From positions 62,001-126,000 of the forward strand of contig CAVXSF010000007.1 in NCBI GenBank assembly GCA_963764345.1: a DNA stretch of 64,000 nucleotides, in the 5' to 3' direction. Numbering within the stretch: position 1 is the first letter of the stretch; every line of letters begins with the position of its first letter. This DNA is from DASQZK01 sp963764345 (GTDB taxonomy: Bacteria > Bacteroidota > Bacteroidia > Bacteroidales > GCA-2748055). Under the pieces are notes generated by a model. That model was given only the letters and a program-made list of their open reading frames with translations, was not told the origin of the DNA and searched no databases. This document shows positions 17,546 through 26,803 of the stretch, piece after piece. Both the position numbers and the translations under genes were made by a program.

Positions 17546-18934
17546 TTATAAATGAATCACCTCACCGTACGCAGCGGCCGCAGCTTCCATGATGGCTTCA
17601 GACATGGTCGGATGCGGGTGAACCGATTTGATGATCTCATGACCGGTCGTTTCCAGTTTCCTTGCCACCACCATTTCAGCGATCAACTCGGTGACGTTGG
17701 CGCCGATCATATGAGCACCGAGCAGCTCACCGTATTTGGCATCGAAGATCAGTTTAACAAAGCCATCCTTCTGACCGGCAGCAGCAGCCTTTCCTGAGGC
17801 GGAATAGGGAAATTTACCGACACGGATCTCATAACCGGCATCCTTTGCAGCTTGCTCCGTAAAACCGACAGAGGAGACCTCAGGGTTGGTATAGGTGCAG
17901 GCGGGAATGTTATTGTAGTCGATAGGGTCTGGGTTCATGCCGGCGATTTTTTCAACGCAACAGATGCCTTCGGCCGAAGCAGCGTGTGCCAGGGCCGGGC
18001 CTGCAATGATATCCCCAATGGCATAAATACCTTTCACATTCGTCCGGAAAAAGCTGTCAACCTTTATTTTGCCTTTTTCAACCACAACACCCAATTCTTC
18101 GAGGCCGATATTTTCAAGATTCGGGGTAATACCTACTGCAGAAAGTACGATCTCTGCTTCCGTCTCTTCCATGCCCTTCGGCGTCTTGATACTCACCTTG
18201 CAAAGCTTCCCGCTGGTATCGACCGATTCAACCGATGAAGAGGTCATCACCGAAATCCCGGCTTTCTTAAAGGACCGTTCAAGCTGTTTGGAAACTTCAA
18301 CATCTTCAAGAGGTACGATATTGGGGAGAAATTCTACCAGGGTGACCTTGGTTCCCATGCTGTTGTAAAACCCGGCAAACTCACTTCCGATGGCTCCTGA
18401 ACCTACAACGACCATGGATTCGGGTTGTTTCGGCAAGGTCATTGCCTTTCGGTAGCCGATGATCTTTTTCCCGTCCTGCTTCAGATTGGGAAGTTCCCTG
18501 GAACGTGCACCGGTGGCCAGGATGATATGATCGGCTTCGTAGTTGGTTTTCTTTCCGTCTTTTTCAACCTCCACCTTCCCGGCGGCAACGAGGCGGCCAA
18601 AACCGTCGATCTGGTCAACCTTGTTTTTTTTGAAAAGGAACTGCACACCTTTGCTCATGCCTTCTGCAACCGTCCTGCTTCTCTTAACGACTTTCTCAAA
18701 GTCGGGCTTGACCTGGCCTTCTATTTTAAGACCGTATTCCTCGGCATGATTGAAGTAGTCTAAGACCTGGGCACTTTTCAGTAACGATTTGGTAGGTATG
18801 CAACCCCAGTTGAGACAGATGCCGCCGACATTTTCACGTTCGATTACGCCAACCTTCAGTTTAAGCTGTGATGCACGGATGGCAGCTACATAACCCCCGG
18901 GGCCACTACCGATAACCAGTAAGTCATATTTCAT
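17546..18934 (-). CDS. lpdA: Dihydrolipoyl dehydrogenase (E3)
   Basis: 462 residues. FAD-binding GSGPGG at 10-14, the redox disulfide Cys40/Cys45 in GGICLNWGCIPTKS, the NAD-binding GSGAIGSEFAGF segment, FAD-contact AIGDIIAGPALAHAA, and the catalytic His441/Glu446 in HPHPTMSEA. It reoxidises lipoyl groups of 2-oxoacid dehydrogenase complexes or the glycine cleavage system; no E1/E2 gene lies nearby, so which complex it serves cannot be told. It is convergent with the serpin gene (14-base gap). Confidence 0.97.
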   Translation of the reverse strand: MKYDLLVIGSGPGGYVAAIRASQLKLKVGVIERENVGGICLNWGCIPTKSLLKSAQVLDYFNHAEEYGLKIEGQVKPDFEKVVKRSRTVAEGMSKGVQFLFKKNKVDQIDGFGRLVAAGKVEVEKDGKKTNYEADHIILATGARSRELPNLKQDGKKIIGYRKAMTLPKQPESMVVVGSGAIGSEFAGFYNSMGTKVTLVEFLPNIVPLEDVEVSKQLERSFKKAGISVMTSSSVESVDTSGKLCKVSIKTPKGMEETEAEIVLSAVGITPNLENIGLEELGVVVEKGKIKVDSFFRTNVKGIYAIGDIIAGPALAHAASAEGICCVEKIAGMNPDPIDYNNIPACTYTNPEVSSVGFTEQAAKDAGYEIRVGKFPYSASGKAAAAGQKDGFVKLIFDAKYGELLGAHMIGANVTELIAEMVVARKLETTGHEIIKSVHPHPTMSEAIMEAAAAAYGEVIHL

Positions 18935-19185
18935 AAGTTTAATATTTTTGGGTATTTGACATAATCAGACGTCACAGATTTTTCGTTAAGGAACCTAAAA
19001 CAGCGCTGCGTTCCTGTGTGCCAGGGCCATTCAAAAATGTTATGATGTTTATTCATTAATGTTTTTTCAGGCCATTTTAGGTGAAGTATCATTCTTTTAC
19101 AGAAATGGTTGCATAACCGGACTCTGTTGTCTGCAGGATGAAAGCCTCTTCACTCAGGTACAATAACAAATTTAGTGCTTTTTAG
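18935..19185. other. Intergenic stretch upstream of lpdA
   Basis: First part of the 425-base gap between lpdA and the TrmH-type gene. No ORF or clear promoter was seen here; the rest of the gap is the nested inverted-repeat element listed separately. Confidence 0.5.
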
Positions 19186-19328
19186 TTCTACTTTGACAGA
19201 TTAGAAGAACTAACCCGTTTTTACGCTTAATTTCTGAAGAGAACAGATTGATTTTTCAGATTGCTCCCTTTAGGGCTGGGGTAAACAAGCTGAAAAATCA
19301 TTGAAAAAGCTAAACTGTCAAAGTAGAA
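19186..19328. repeat. Nested inverted-repeat element (MITE-like)
   Basis: Outer arms 19186-19199 (TTCTACTTTGACAG) and 19315-19328 are perfect 14-base inverted repeats, extendable inward to 18 of 19. Inner arms 19249-19259 (TGATTTTTCAG) and 19290-19300 are also perfect. It has no ORF. The 143-base size with terminal inverted repeats recalls a MITE, but no target-site duplication was identified. Confidence 0.5.
19208..19281. repeat. Interspersed repeat, copy 1 (second copy at 48950-49024)
   Basis: About 70 bases closely related to 48950-49024. Shared blocks include CGTTTTTAC-CTTAA, the 17-base TTGATTTTTCAGATTGC and AGGGCTGGGG, in the same order with only a one-base length difference. It lies inside the nested inverted-repeat element. 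Confidence 0.6.
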
Positions 19329-19359
19329 TTAGTTTATCTCAAAAATAGCAGAAGCACTG

Positions 19360-20151
19360 TCATGTGGTGTTTCTTTGACGCACGGCTTCAAAAATCAGGA
19401 TGGCCGCCGAAACGGATACATTCAGGGAGTCAACTGCCCCGTGCATGGGAATATGAATGATGCTTCCTGCATTTTCACGCCATACCGGGCTCAGTCCTTC
19501 CGCCTCCGATCCCAGCACAATGGCACAGGCTTTCCTGAAATCAGCCTCGTAGTAACTTCTGCTGTCCTGCAGGGCCGCTGAAAATATTGTGATCCCATGA
19601 TCTTTAAAGAAACCGATCGCTTGTTCCGACCCTGTCACTACAACGCTGGTAGTAAAAACACAACCCAGGCTGGCCCTGATGACATTCGGATTGAAGATAT
19701 CCGTCCGGTTATCACAAACGATAACACCATCTACGCCAGCTCCGTCGGCTGTGCGTAATATCGCCCCCAGGTTCCCCGGCTTTTCCACGGTCTCAATCAC
19801 CAGGTATAAAGACTTTGGCGAAGGCCGGAGATCATCGAGATTTATATATCTGGACCGGGCCGTCGCCAGCAAACCGTCATGGTTGTCACGGTAAGCAATT
19901 CGGGAAAATACATGCCCGGAAACTTCGGTTTTTTCTTCAACCCGCAGCGTTGCCGTGAAGTGCTTCAGCTGCTCATCCTGGATTTCCGGACAAAAATACA
20001 AAGACCTGATTTCAAATCCGCTGTGGACCGCTTTCATAATTTCCCGGTATCCTTCGATAACGAAAAGTCCTGTTTCCTTTCTTACCCCGGCTTTCTCCAG
20101 CCTGAGAAGGTCCTTTATCCGAGGGTTCTGTGTGCTTGTAATCCTGGTCAT
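19360..20151 (-). CDS. TrmH/SpoU-family RNA 2'-O-methyltransferase
   Basis: 263 residues from the ATG at 20151, chosen because it overlaps the stop of the upstream exchanger gene by ATGA; an in-frame start further up lies within that gene. The N-terminal substrate-binding domain (NPRIKDLLRLEKAG, LFVIEGYREI) is followed by the knotted SPOUT domain with LVIETVEKPGNLGAILRTADGAG, VIRASLGCVF, IVLGSEAEGLSP and IPMHGAVDSLNVSVSAAILIFEAVRQR. It methylates a ribose in rRNA or tRNA using SAM; the target nucleotide cannot be told. It is a paralogue of the gene at 36046-36795. Confidence 0.9.
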   Translation of the reverse strand: MTRITSTQNPRIKDLLRLEKAGVRKETGLFVIEGYREIMKAVHSGFEIRSLYFCPEIQDEQLKHFTATLRVEEKTEVSGHVFSRIAYRDNHDGLLATARSRYINLDDLRPSPKSLYLVIETVEKPGNLGAILRTADGAGVDGVIVCDNRTDIFNPNVIRASLGCVFTTSVVVTGSEQAIGFFKDHGITIFSAALQDSRSYYEADFRKACAIVLGSEAEGLSPVWRENAGSIIHIPMHGAVDSLNVSVSAAILIFEAVRQRNTT

Positions 20152-21104
20152 GACTGGTGGAACAGATGAATGGCATACCCGATGTAGATCAGAAGAAAAA
20201 CCAGGCCTTCCCATCGGTCAAGGGTCCTTTTTTTACCGGTGAGCATGGACAACATGATAAGCAGACTGGCAAAAAGATATAAGAGAAGATCGGTGTTGAA
20301 AGACGGGGAATAGGTGATAGGGGTGATGACACCGCTGATCCCAAGAATAAAGAGAAGGTTAAAAATATTTGAACCGATTATGTTTCCGATAGCCAGATCG
20401 CTGTTTCCCCGGTATGCAGCCATGGCAGATGTTGCCAGTTCGGGAAGTGATGTTCCTGCTGCCACAATGGTCAGACCGATCAGCCTTTCAGAGAGTCCGT
20501 AATGCTGAGCAATGTTAACAGCCCGGTCAACCACCAGTTTTCCCCCGAGGATAAGCCCGGCAAATCCGGCAAGGATAAAGAGTACCAGGATGATGGTCTT
20601 CTCTTTACCTTCATAGGGAACCTTCATTTTCTTATCACTTTTAATGGTCTCGAAGACCATGAACATAAATAAAATAAAGAAGGCCAGGAGAATGACACTG
20701 TCGAACCGGGTGATCTTGTCGGGAATTTTGGCAAAAAAATTGTCATTGGCAATGATAAACAGGACCACTCCGGCCAGGATAGAATACGGAATCTCCCTGC
20801 GAATTGTACTCAGACCGACACTTATCGGCCGTATCAGGGCCGTCACGCCGAGAATGATCAGGATGTTGAAAATGTTGCTTCCCAGAACGTTACCCAGAAC
20901 CATCCCATTGAGATGCCGGATGGCTCCGAGAGTATTTACCACCAGCTCCGGTGTTGATGTGCCGAAAGCAACAATGGTCAGACCGATTACCAATTCCGAA
21001 ACGCCGAGTTTTAATGCAATGGAGGCTGAGCCTTTTACCAGCCAGTCGGCGCCTTTCAGTAACAGCAGGAATCCAAGGATCAGGATGAGAAAATCAACGA
21101 TCAT
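20148..21104 (-). CDS. Calcium/sodium antiporter (CaCA family)
   Basis: 318 residues and about ten membrane helices in two inverted repeats. The ion-binding alpha motifs are clear: VIGLTIVAFGTSTPELVVN with GNVLGSNIFNILIILG in repeat 1, and LIGLTIVAAGTSLPELATS with GNIIGSNIFNLLFILG in repeat 2. It exchanges cations (Ca2+ out against Na+ or H+) across the inner membrane, as YrbG/CaxA-type proteins do. It is translationally coupled (ATGA) to the RNA methyltransferase downstream, with no obvious functional link. Confidence 0.95.
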   Translation of the reverse strand: MIVDFLILILGFLLLLKGADWLVKGSASIALKLGVSELVIGLTIVAFGTSTPELVVNTLGAIRHLNGMVLGNVLGSNIFNILIILGVTALIRPISVGLSTIRREIPYSILAGVVLFIIANDNFFAKIPDKITRFDSVILLAFFILFMFMVFETIKSDKKMKVPYEGKEKTIILVLFILAGFAGLILGGKLVVDRAVNIAQHYGLSERLIGLTIVAAGTSLPELATSAMAAYRGNSDLAIGNIIGSNIFNLLFILGISGVITPITYSPSFNTDLLLYLFASLLIMLSMLTGKKRTLDRWEGLVFLLIYIGYAIHLFHQS

Positions 21105-21223
21105 GGCTTATACAGTATTATCTAAATTTTCACAAAGTAACGGGAATTTTAATGTTTTTTAAAATAAAATATGGAATATGCCTGCGATTTCATAAATTGG
21201 TTAGCTTATTCTGAATCTTCAAG

Positions 21224-23446
21224 ATGACAGTTAAAAAGAATTTTGGAACAGCACCCGTTTTCTTCACAGCCATTGCCACAATACTGGGTGCCATATTATT
21301 CCTCCGTTTCGGATTTGCCGTCGGGATGCTTGGTTTCTGGGGAACACTGCTGGCGATCTTCGTCGGCCACCTGGTAACCATTCCCACAGCCCTTGCTATT
21401 TCTGAAATCGCCACCAACAGAAGGGTAGAAGGGGGCGGGGAATATTTTATCATCTCCAGGTCCTTCGGACTGAACATCGGGGCCACTATTGGCATTGCCC
21501 TGTTTTTATCCCAGGCCATATCCGTTGCCTTCTATGTCATCGCCTTTACAGAAGCTTTCTCACCATTCTTTGATTTTGTAAAATCCAGGATCGGGCTTAC
21601 CCTTCCCAGGCAGGTAATAAGCATACCTGCAATGTTGGCCCTTTCCGCCCTAATCCTGAAAAAAGGGGCAAATATGGGAGTAAAAACTCTTTATATTGTG
21701 GTCGGTCTGCTCTTTGCTTCCCTGGTCCTCTTCTTCCTGGGAAAAACAGCGTATTCCCAGTCCACGGGCTTTTCATTGGCTAACGCAACATTCAAAAACA
21801 AAGATCAGTTTTTCTTTGTTTTCGCCATTATCTTTCCGGCCTTTACCGGAATGACGGCGGGGGTAGGACTCTCCGGTGAATTGAAAAAGCCTTCAAAATC
21901 GATTCCAATCGGTACAACCCTGGCTACATTCAGTGGCATGATCATTTACATTTTTATATCCTGGAAATTTAAAAATTCAGCCTCCTCCGAGGATCTGGTA
22001 AATAATCAACTGATCATGAGCCAGATTGCAGTATATGGCAAATATATCATCCCCATTGGTCTTGCCGCATCCACCCTTTCGTCCGCCATCGGATCGGTGA
22101 TGGTCGCCCCGCGTACTTTACAGGCCCTGGCATCAGACCGGTCCTTTCCTTCTGAAAAATTCAACCGGCGGCTGGCTTTTATAAACAGGAAAACCGGTGA
22201 ACCCTACAATGCCACCCTGGTAACCTGTATTATAGCCTTTATATTCGTGGCACTTGGAAACGTTAACGCAGTTGCACAGATCATTTCAATGTTCTTTATG
22301 GTGACCTACGGATCACTCTGCCTGATTTCTTTTCTGAATCATTTCGGGGCTTCTCCCTCTTACAGGCCATCTTTCAGATCCAAATGGTTCCTCTCTCTTA
22401 TCGGTTTTATCACGGCGGTTTGGCTGATGTTCAAGATGAATTTTGCCTATGCCCTTCTGGCAGCCCTGTTTATGATCCTGCTCTACCTCTTCAACAATGC
22501 CTACCATAAAAACAGGAAAGGTCTCGAGGAAATTTTCGCTAATTCACTTTTTCAGATCAACAGGAATATTCAGGTATATCTGCAGAAAAGATCTCGCGGA
22601 CGGACCCAAAGTGAATGGAGACCCAGCGCCATCTGCATCAGTAAGGCATCGTTCACCAGAGATAATGCCTTCTGCCTTCTTAACTGGATATCCTACAAAT
22701 ATGGCTTCGGCACTTATATCCACCTTATCGAGGGATATTTCTCCAAAGCCATGTATAACCGCTCTGTGGAAGAACATGTTGCCCTCATCAAAAGATATGA
22801 TAAATATAAAAACCAGGTTTATCTCGATACGCTCATTTCACCTTCCTACACTTCTGCTATTGCCCAGTCTATACAGCTTCCGGGAATATCTGGCATGGAG
22901 AACAACATGGTAATCTTTGAGTTTAACAGGCAAAACCCGGAGGAGATTGACAACATTATTGACAATTTTGCTCTTGTCAGGTCCGGTGATTTTGACGTTT
23001 GTATTCTTGACACTTCACTCGCAACAATAGATTTTAAAAAGGATATCCACGTCTGGATACGGAGTATAGACCAGGATAATTCCAATTTGCTGATCCTTCT
23101 GAGCTTTGTAATTCTGGGTCATCCCGACTGGAAAAAAAGCAATATCAGGATTTTTGATGTGTGTAAACCCGGGACAGAGGAAGAAACACGGCAAAATCTT
23201 GAAGACCTTGTAACCAGCGGCCGTTTGTCAATAAATATCAGAAATATACAAATCATCCCCGAAGATCCGGATAAAGGAATTAAAACACTGGTGAATGAGA
23301 AAAGCGCCCATGCAGCCCTCAGCCTTATCGGTTTTCATGCTGATACGTTAAAACATGAAGGGCGCAAGACCTTTGAAGGGTATCAGACTGAAGGGCATAT
23401 CCTGTTCGTGAATTCAAAATCACGAAAAGAAATCAACCTGGAGTAA
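21224..23446 (+). CDS. APC-superfamily carrier related to SLC12 cation-chloride cotransporters
   Basis: 740 residues. The first 430 form about twelve membrane helices, starting with GTAPVFFTAIATILGAILFLRFGFAVG, which carries the unwound helix-1 motif of the family, and EGGGEYFIISRSFGL. The remaining 300 residues are a soluble C-terminal domain (IHVWIRSIDQDNSNLLILLSF), as in SLC12 proteins. The substrate (K+, Cl- or amino acids) cannot be told from sequence. Neighbours are a Ca2+/Na+ exchanger and an MscS channel, suggesting an ion and osmotic homeostasis cluster. Confidence 0.8.
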   Translation: MTVKKNFGTAPVFFTAIATILGAILFLRFGFAVGMLGFWGTLLAIFVGHLVTIPTALAISEIATNRRVEGGGEYFIISRSFGLNIGATIGIALFLSQAISVAFYVIAFTEAFSPFFDFVKSRIGLTLPRQVISIPAMLALSALILKKGANMGVKTLYIVVGLLFASLVLFFLGKTAYSQSTGFSLANATFKNKDQFFFVFAIIFPAFTGMTAGVGLSGELKKPSKSIPIGTTLATFSGMIIYIFISWKFKNSASSEDLVNNQLIMSQIAVYGKYIIPIGLAASTLSSAIGSVMVAPRTLQALASDRSFPSEKFNRRLAFINRKTGEPYNATLVTCIIAFIFVALGNVNAVAQIISMFFMVTYGSLCLISFLNHFGASPSYRPSFRSKWFLSLIGFITAVWLMFKMNFAYALLAALFMILLYLFNNAYHKNRKGLEEIFANSLFQINRNIQVYLQKRSRGRTQSEWRPSAICISKASFTRDNAFCLLNWISYKYGFGTYIHLIEGYFSKAMYNRSVEEHVALIKRYDKYKNQVYLDTLISPSYTSAIAQSIQLPGISGMENNMVIFEFNRQNPEEIDNIIDNFALVRSGDFDVCILDTSLATIDFKKDIHVWIRSIDQDNSNLLILLSFVILGHPDWKKSNIRIFDVCKPGTEEETRQNLEDLVTSGRLSINIRNIQIIPEDPDKGIKTLVNEKSAHAALSLIGFHADTLKHEGRKTFEGYQTEGHILFVNSKSRKEINLE

Positions 23447-23501
23447 ACAATTCTGCAGGTTATAGCTTTTAACCTGTATGATGAAATTAACCTTGTAATC
23501 C

Positions 23502-24551
23502 ATGCAAATCAGTAATAGCATTATTGTCTCCGCAGCTGTTTTCCTGGGCGGATTAAGCCTGGTATGGTATGCCGTAAACAGGATCAGACGGGAGATCAAA
23601 GGAGTCCCCGGTATCCAGAGAAGTGGTCGTATACTAAGGAAAGCCATCCTGCCGGTAACGATCCTTACCGTCTTGCTGGCCCTGAAGTTAAATCTGAAAA
23701 TGATCCTTCAGGATAAAGATCTTGTTTCCTCCGGGCAGGCTATTACCAATATCATGATCATCGCCACCGTAGCCTGGATCTCCATTAACTTCATTCAGAT
23801 CGTCCGTCTTCTGCTTCTTCACAGGTACGATCTTTCCAGTAAGGATAACCTCCATGCCAGGAAAATCTATACCCAGTTCAGGATCCTTGAACGTATCATC
23901 ATTTTTGTCATTATTTTCCTGGCCATTGCTTTTTCACTGATGACCTTTGGTCCGATACGCAAGATCGGGGTCAGCCTCTTTGCTTCTGCTGGTGTTGCGG
24001 GGATAATCCTCGGCCTGGCTGCCCAGACCATGATCGGAACCATTCTCGCCGGTTTCCAGATTGCGATCACCCAACCCATCAGAATAGAGGATGTGGTGAT
24101 CGTAGAAGGAGAATGGGGATGGATCGAGGAAATTACATTGACCTATGTGGTTGTCAGAATCTGGGATAAACGCAGACTGGTATTGCCTACGACGTATTTT
24201 ATCCAGAAACCTTTCCAGAACTGGACGCGGACCTCTGCCGATATTCTCGGTACGGTATTTCTTTACACCGATTACACCATGCCTGTTGCTGAAATCCGGA
24301 AGGAGTTTGAACGCCTTCTGAGTGAGACAAAACTCTGGGACGGAAATGTCGGAAATGTCCAGGTCACCAATACCGATGAAAAGACCATGGAGATCAGGAT
24401 GCTGATGAGTTCTGCCGATTCTCCGACTTCCTGGGACCTTCGCGTATATATCAGGGAAAAACTCATTGAATATCTTCAGAAAAACCATCCCGACAAATTG
24501 CCTCTGACCAGGATTCAGATCCCCGGCGTGAAGTATCCGGAAAAATCCTGA
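23502..24551 (+). CDS. Mechanosensitive ion channel, MscS family
   Basis: 349 residues. N-terminal helices at about 5-22, 45-65, 80-100 and 130-150 lead into the pore-lining helix and beta domain: LFASAGVAGIILGLAAQTMIGTILAGFQIAITQPIRIEDVV, then GEWGWIEEITLTYVVVRIWDKRRLVLPTTYFIQKPFQNWTR, both diagnostic of MscS. It releases solutes on hypo-osmotic shock. It starts 55 bases after the SLC12-like gene and is probably co-transcribed. A paralogue is at 37785-39062. Confidence 0.93.
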   Translation: MQISNSIIVSAAVFLGGLSLVWYAVNRIRREIKGVPGIQRSGRILRKAILPVTILTVLLALKLNLKMILQDKDLVSSGQAITNIMIIATVAWISINFIQIVRLLLLHRYDLSSKDNLHARKIYTQFRILERIIIFVIIFLAIAFSLMTFGPIRKIGVSLFASAGVAGIILGLAAQTMIGTILAGFQIAITQPIRIEDVVIVEGEWGWIEEITLTYVVVRIWDKRRLVLPTTYFIQKPFQNWTRTSADILGTVFLYTDYTMPVAEIRKEFERLLSETKLWDGNVGNVQVTNTDEKTMEIRMLMSSADSPTSWDLRVYIREKLIEYLQKNHPDKLPLTRIQIPGVKYPEKS

Positions 24552-24860
24552 ACACTTCAATTACTTGATGCTCATTCCTAAAACACAATGGCAATACGTA
24601 TTGTAAAAGGACAGATATTGCAGGATTTATCCTTTGCCTCCTGATGGTGGCTTTCCTTCTCTTTCCCCCTTTTTCTTTGCTGTTAAACCGGTGACAGGAT
24701 CAATTTCTGAAACTGTACGTAAATGTACTGAAGTGTTCAAAACCGGACGTTTTCTTTTAAGGACCGCCATATGAATTTATGTTTAATATTTTGATTTGCA
24801 ATGTGGTAGCCGGTAAGGCATATTTTTTGTAATTTTTTTTCATCACTTAAACCAGTCCAG
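24552..24860. other. Intergenic region before the ABC exporter operon
   Basis: 309 bases. Contains a perfect 12-base palindrome CAATACGTATTG (24592-24603). A possible promoter is TTTG at 24795-24798 with TATTTTTTG at 24821-24829, one base longer than the TAnnTTTG consensus. No ORF was seen. Confidence 0.35.
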
Positions 24861-25562
24861 ATGATAGACATTAAAAATCTACATAAATCATATATTTCCG
24901 GATCCAATAAGTTGCATGTGCTGAAGGGGATCGATCTTCACATCGGACAGGGAGAGCTGGTTTCGGTCATGGGGTCGTCAGGATCGGGAAAGTCTACTCT
25001 GCTCAACATTATCGGTATCCTTGATGCATACGATAGCGGTGATTATTACCTGAACGGAAGTCTTATCAGGGATCTTAGTGAGACAAAAGCAGCATGGTAC
25101 CGTAATCAGATGATTGGATTTGTCTTTCAGTCCTTTAATTTAATTCCCTTCAAGAATGCCATGGAAAATGTTGCTCTGCCTCTTTATTACCAGAAAGTGA
25201 GCAGACGTAAAAGGAACCGCATTGCCATGGAATATCTTGAGAGGATGGGGCTGACCGACTGGGCCGACCATCTTCCGTCCGAACTTTCAGGTGGACAAAA
25301 GCAGCGGATTGCCATAGCCCGTTCCATGATTACCAAGCCTAAAGTCATTCTTGCCGATGAGCCGACAGGAGCACTTGATTCCCAGACCTCACTGGAGGTT
25401 ATGGAGCTTTTCAGGGAGATCCACGGTGAAGGCATTACCATCGTCATCGTCACCCATGAACGGGATATCTCAGCCATGACACAAAGGATCATATACCTGA
25501 AAGACGGATTCATTGAGAAAATCTCTGTAAACGGTACAGTTAATCAAGTGGCCCATGTTTGA
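24861..25562 (+). CDS. ABC transporter ATP-binding protein (MacB/LolD type)
   Basis: 233 residues. Walker A GSSGSGKST at about 40-48, Q-loop FVFQSFNLIPF, signature LSGGQKQRIAIARS, Walker B VILADEPTGALD and the H-loop IVIVTHERD are all intact. This is the MacB/LolD subfamily, which drives permeases that act on periplasmic substrates. Its stop overlaps the start of the first permease by eight bases. Cytoplasmic face of the inner membrane. Substrate unknown. Confidence 0.93.
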   Translation: MIDIKNLHKSYISGSNKLHVLKGIDLHIGQGELVSVMGSSGSGKSTLLNIIGILDAYDSGDYYLNGSLIRDLSETKAAWYRNQMIGFVFQSFNLIPFKNAMENVALPLYYQKVSRRKRNRIAMEYLERMGLTDWADHLPSELSGGQKQRIAIARSMITKPKVILADEPTGALDSQTSLEVMELFREIHGEGITIVIVTHERDISAMTQRIIYLKDGFIEKISVNGTVNQVAHV

Positions 25563-26793
25563 TCTGGATAAATGGCAGGAGATTTTCAGTACGATACGGA
25601 AAAACCGTATGCGTACATTTCTAACTGGCTTCAGTGTCGCCTGGGGTATCTTCATGTTGATCATCCTACTTGGCTCAGGGTACGGACTTGAGAACGGGGT
25701 GAAACAGGAATTTAAAGGTGGAGCGGTAAATGGCATCTGGATTTCAAGCGGAATGACCAGTAAGCCTTTCAAAGGACTTCAACCCGGGCGTGAGGTGAAA
25801 TTCACCAATGAGGATTATGAACTCGTCAAGAAGTCCGTCGATGGAATTGATCTGATTTCGGGGCGTTTCTGGATATGGCAGAACAATACTTTTTCCTATA
25901 AGAATAATTACGGAAACTTCACTATAAGTCCGGTTCATCCCGACTATGGAAAAATAAAAGAGCTCACCATGCTGAGTGGCAGGTTCATCAACAACATCGA
26001 TCTGAAACAGTTCCGGAAGGTTGTGGTTATCGGGGAAAAGGTAAAGGAAGCTCTTTTCAAACCCCCGGATACGGTTGCGATGGGTAAATACATCAATATC
26101 AGTGGAGTTCCGTTTAAGGTCATTGGTGTATTTCATGACGAAGGCAGTGAGGATGAACAGCGGCGGGCTTATCTGCCCATTTATACGGCTCAGCGTATTT
26201 TTACAGGTAATAACCGGATAAACCAGGTTTCGATCACTACCGGCAACGCCACGCTCAAAGAAAGTGATCAGATGCTTGAATCCATAAAACATCAGCTTTC
26301 CTCTCTTCATTCTTTCGATGTTAATGATCCGAGAGCTCTGAATATTTTTAACAAGGGGAAAGAGTATGAACGAACGATGAAACTCTTCAGATCGATACGG
26401 ATGTTTATCTGGGTAATCGGTATTGGGACCATCATAGCCGGCGTTGTGGGCGTCAGTAATATCATGCTGATCGTTGTGAAGGAACGTACCAAGGAAATAG
26501 GGATTCGTAAGGCTATCGGTGCAACACCGGGATCTGTCATCAGCCTGATCCTGCAGGAATCCGTACTGATCACATCCTTTGCCGGTTATATCGGACTGGT
26601 ACTGGGGGTTTTACTCCTCGAAACCATTTCAAAAGTGATGCCGCCCAATCCATTCTTTGTTCATCCGGAAGCTGATTTCGGCATTGCTGTCGGGGCAACG
26701 GTTCTTCTTGTTGTTTCGGGTGCCCTGGCCGGACTGGTGCCTGCTATGAAAGCGGCTTCCATTAAACCTATTGTCGCACTCAGGGACGAATAA
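25555..26793 (+). CDS. ABC transporter permease (MacB/FtsX family), first
   Basis: 412 residues. One helix near the N-terminus (TFLTGFSVAWGIFMLIILLGSGYGLENG), a large periplasmic MacB_PCD domain (about 45-270), then three helices at the C-terminus with the FtsX core (IGVVGVSNIMLIVVKERTKEIGIRKAIGATP seen in shorter form as SNIMLIVVKERTKEIG). It ends KPIVALRDE, a typical permease tail. It starts eight bases before the ATPase stop. It is a paralogue of the next gene, sharing DKWQEI near the start, so the pair probably forms a heterodimeric channel. Confidence 0.9.
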   Translation: MFDLDKWQEIFSTIRKNRMRTFLTGFSVAWGIFMLIILLGSGYGLENGVKQEFKGGAVNGIWISSGMTSKPFKGLQPGREVKFTNEDYELVKKSVDGIDLISGRFWIWQNNTFSYKNNYGNFTISPVHPDYGKIKELTMLSGRFINNIDLKQFRKVVVIGEKVKEALFKPPDTVAMGKYINISGVPFKVIGVFHDEGSEDEQRRAYLPIYTAQRIFTGNNRINQVSITTGNATLKESDQMLESIKHQLSSLHSFDVNDPRALNIFNKGKEYERTMKLFRSIRMFIWVIGIGTIIAGVVGVSNIMLIVVKERTKEIGIRKAIGATPGSVISLILQESVLITSFAGYIGLVLGVLLLETISKVMPPNPFFVHPEADFGIAVGATVLLVVSGALAGLVPAMKAASIKPIVALRDE

Positions 26794-26803
26794 AAAGAGG
26801 ACT

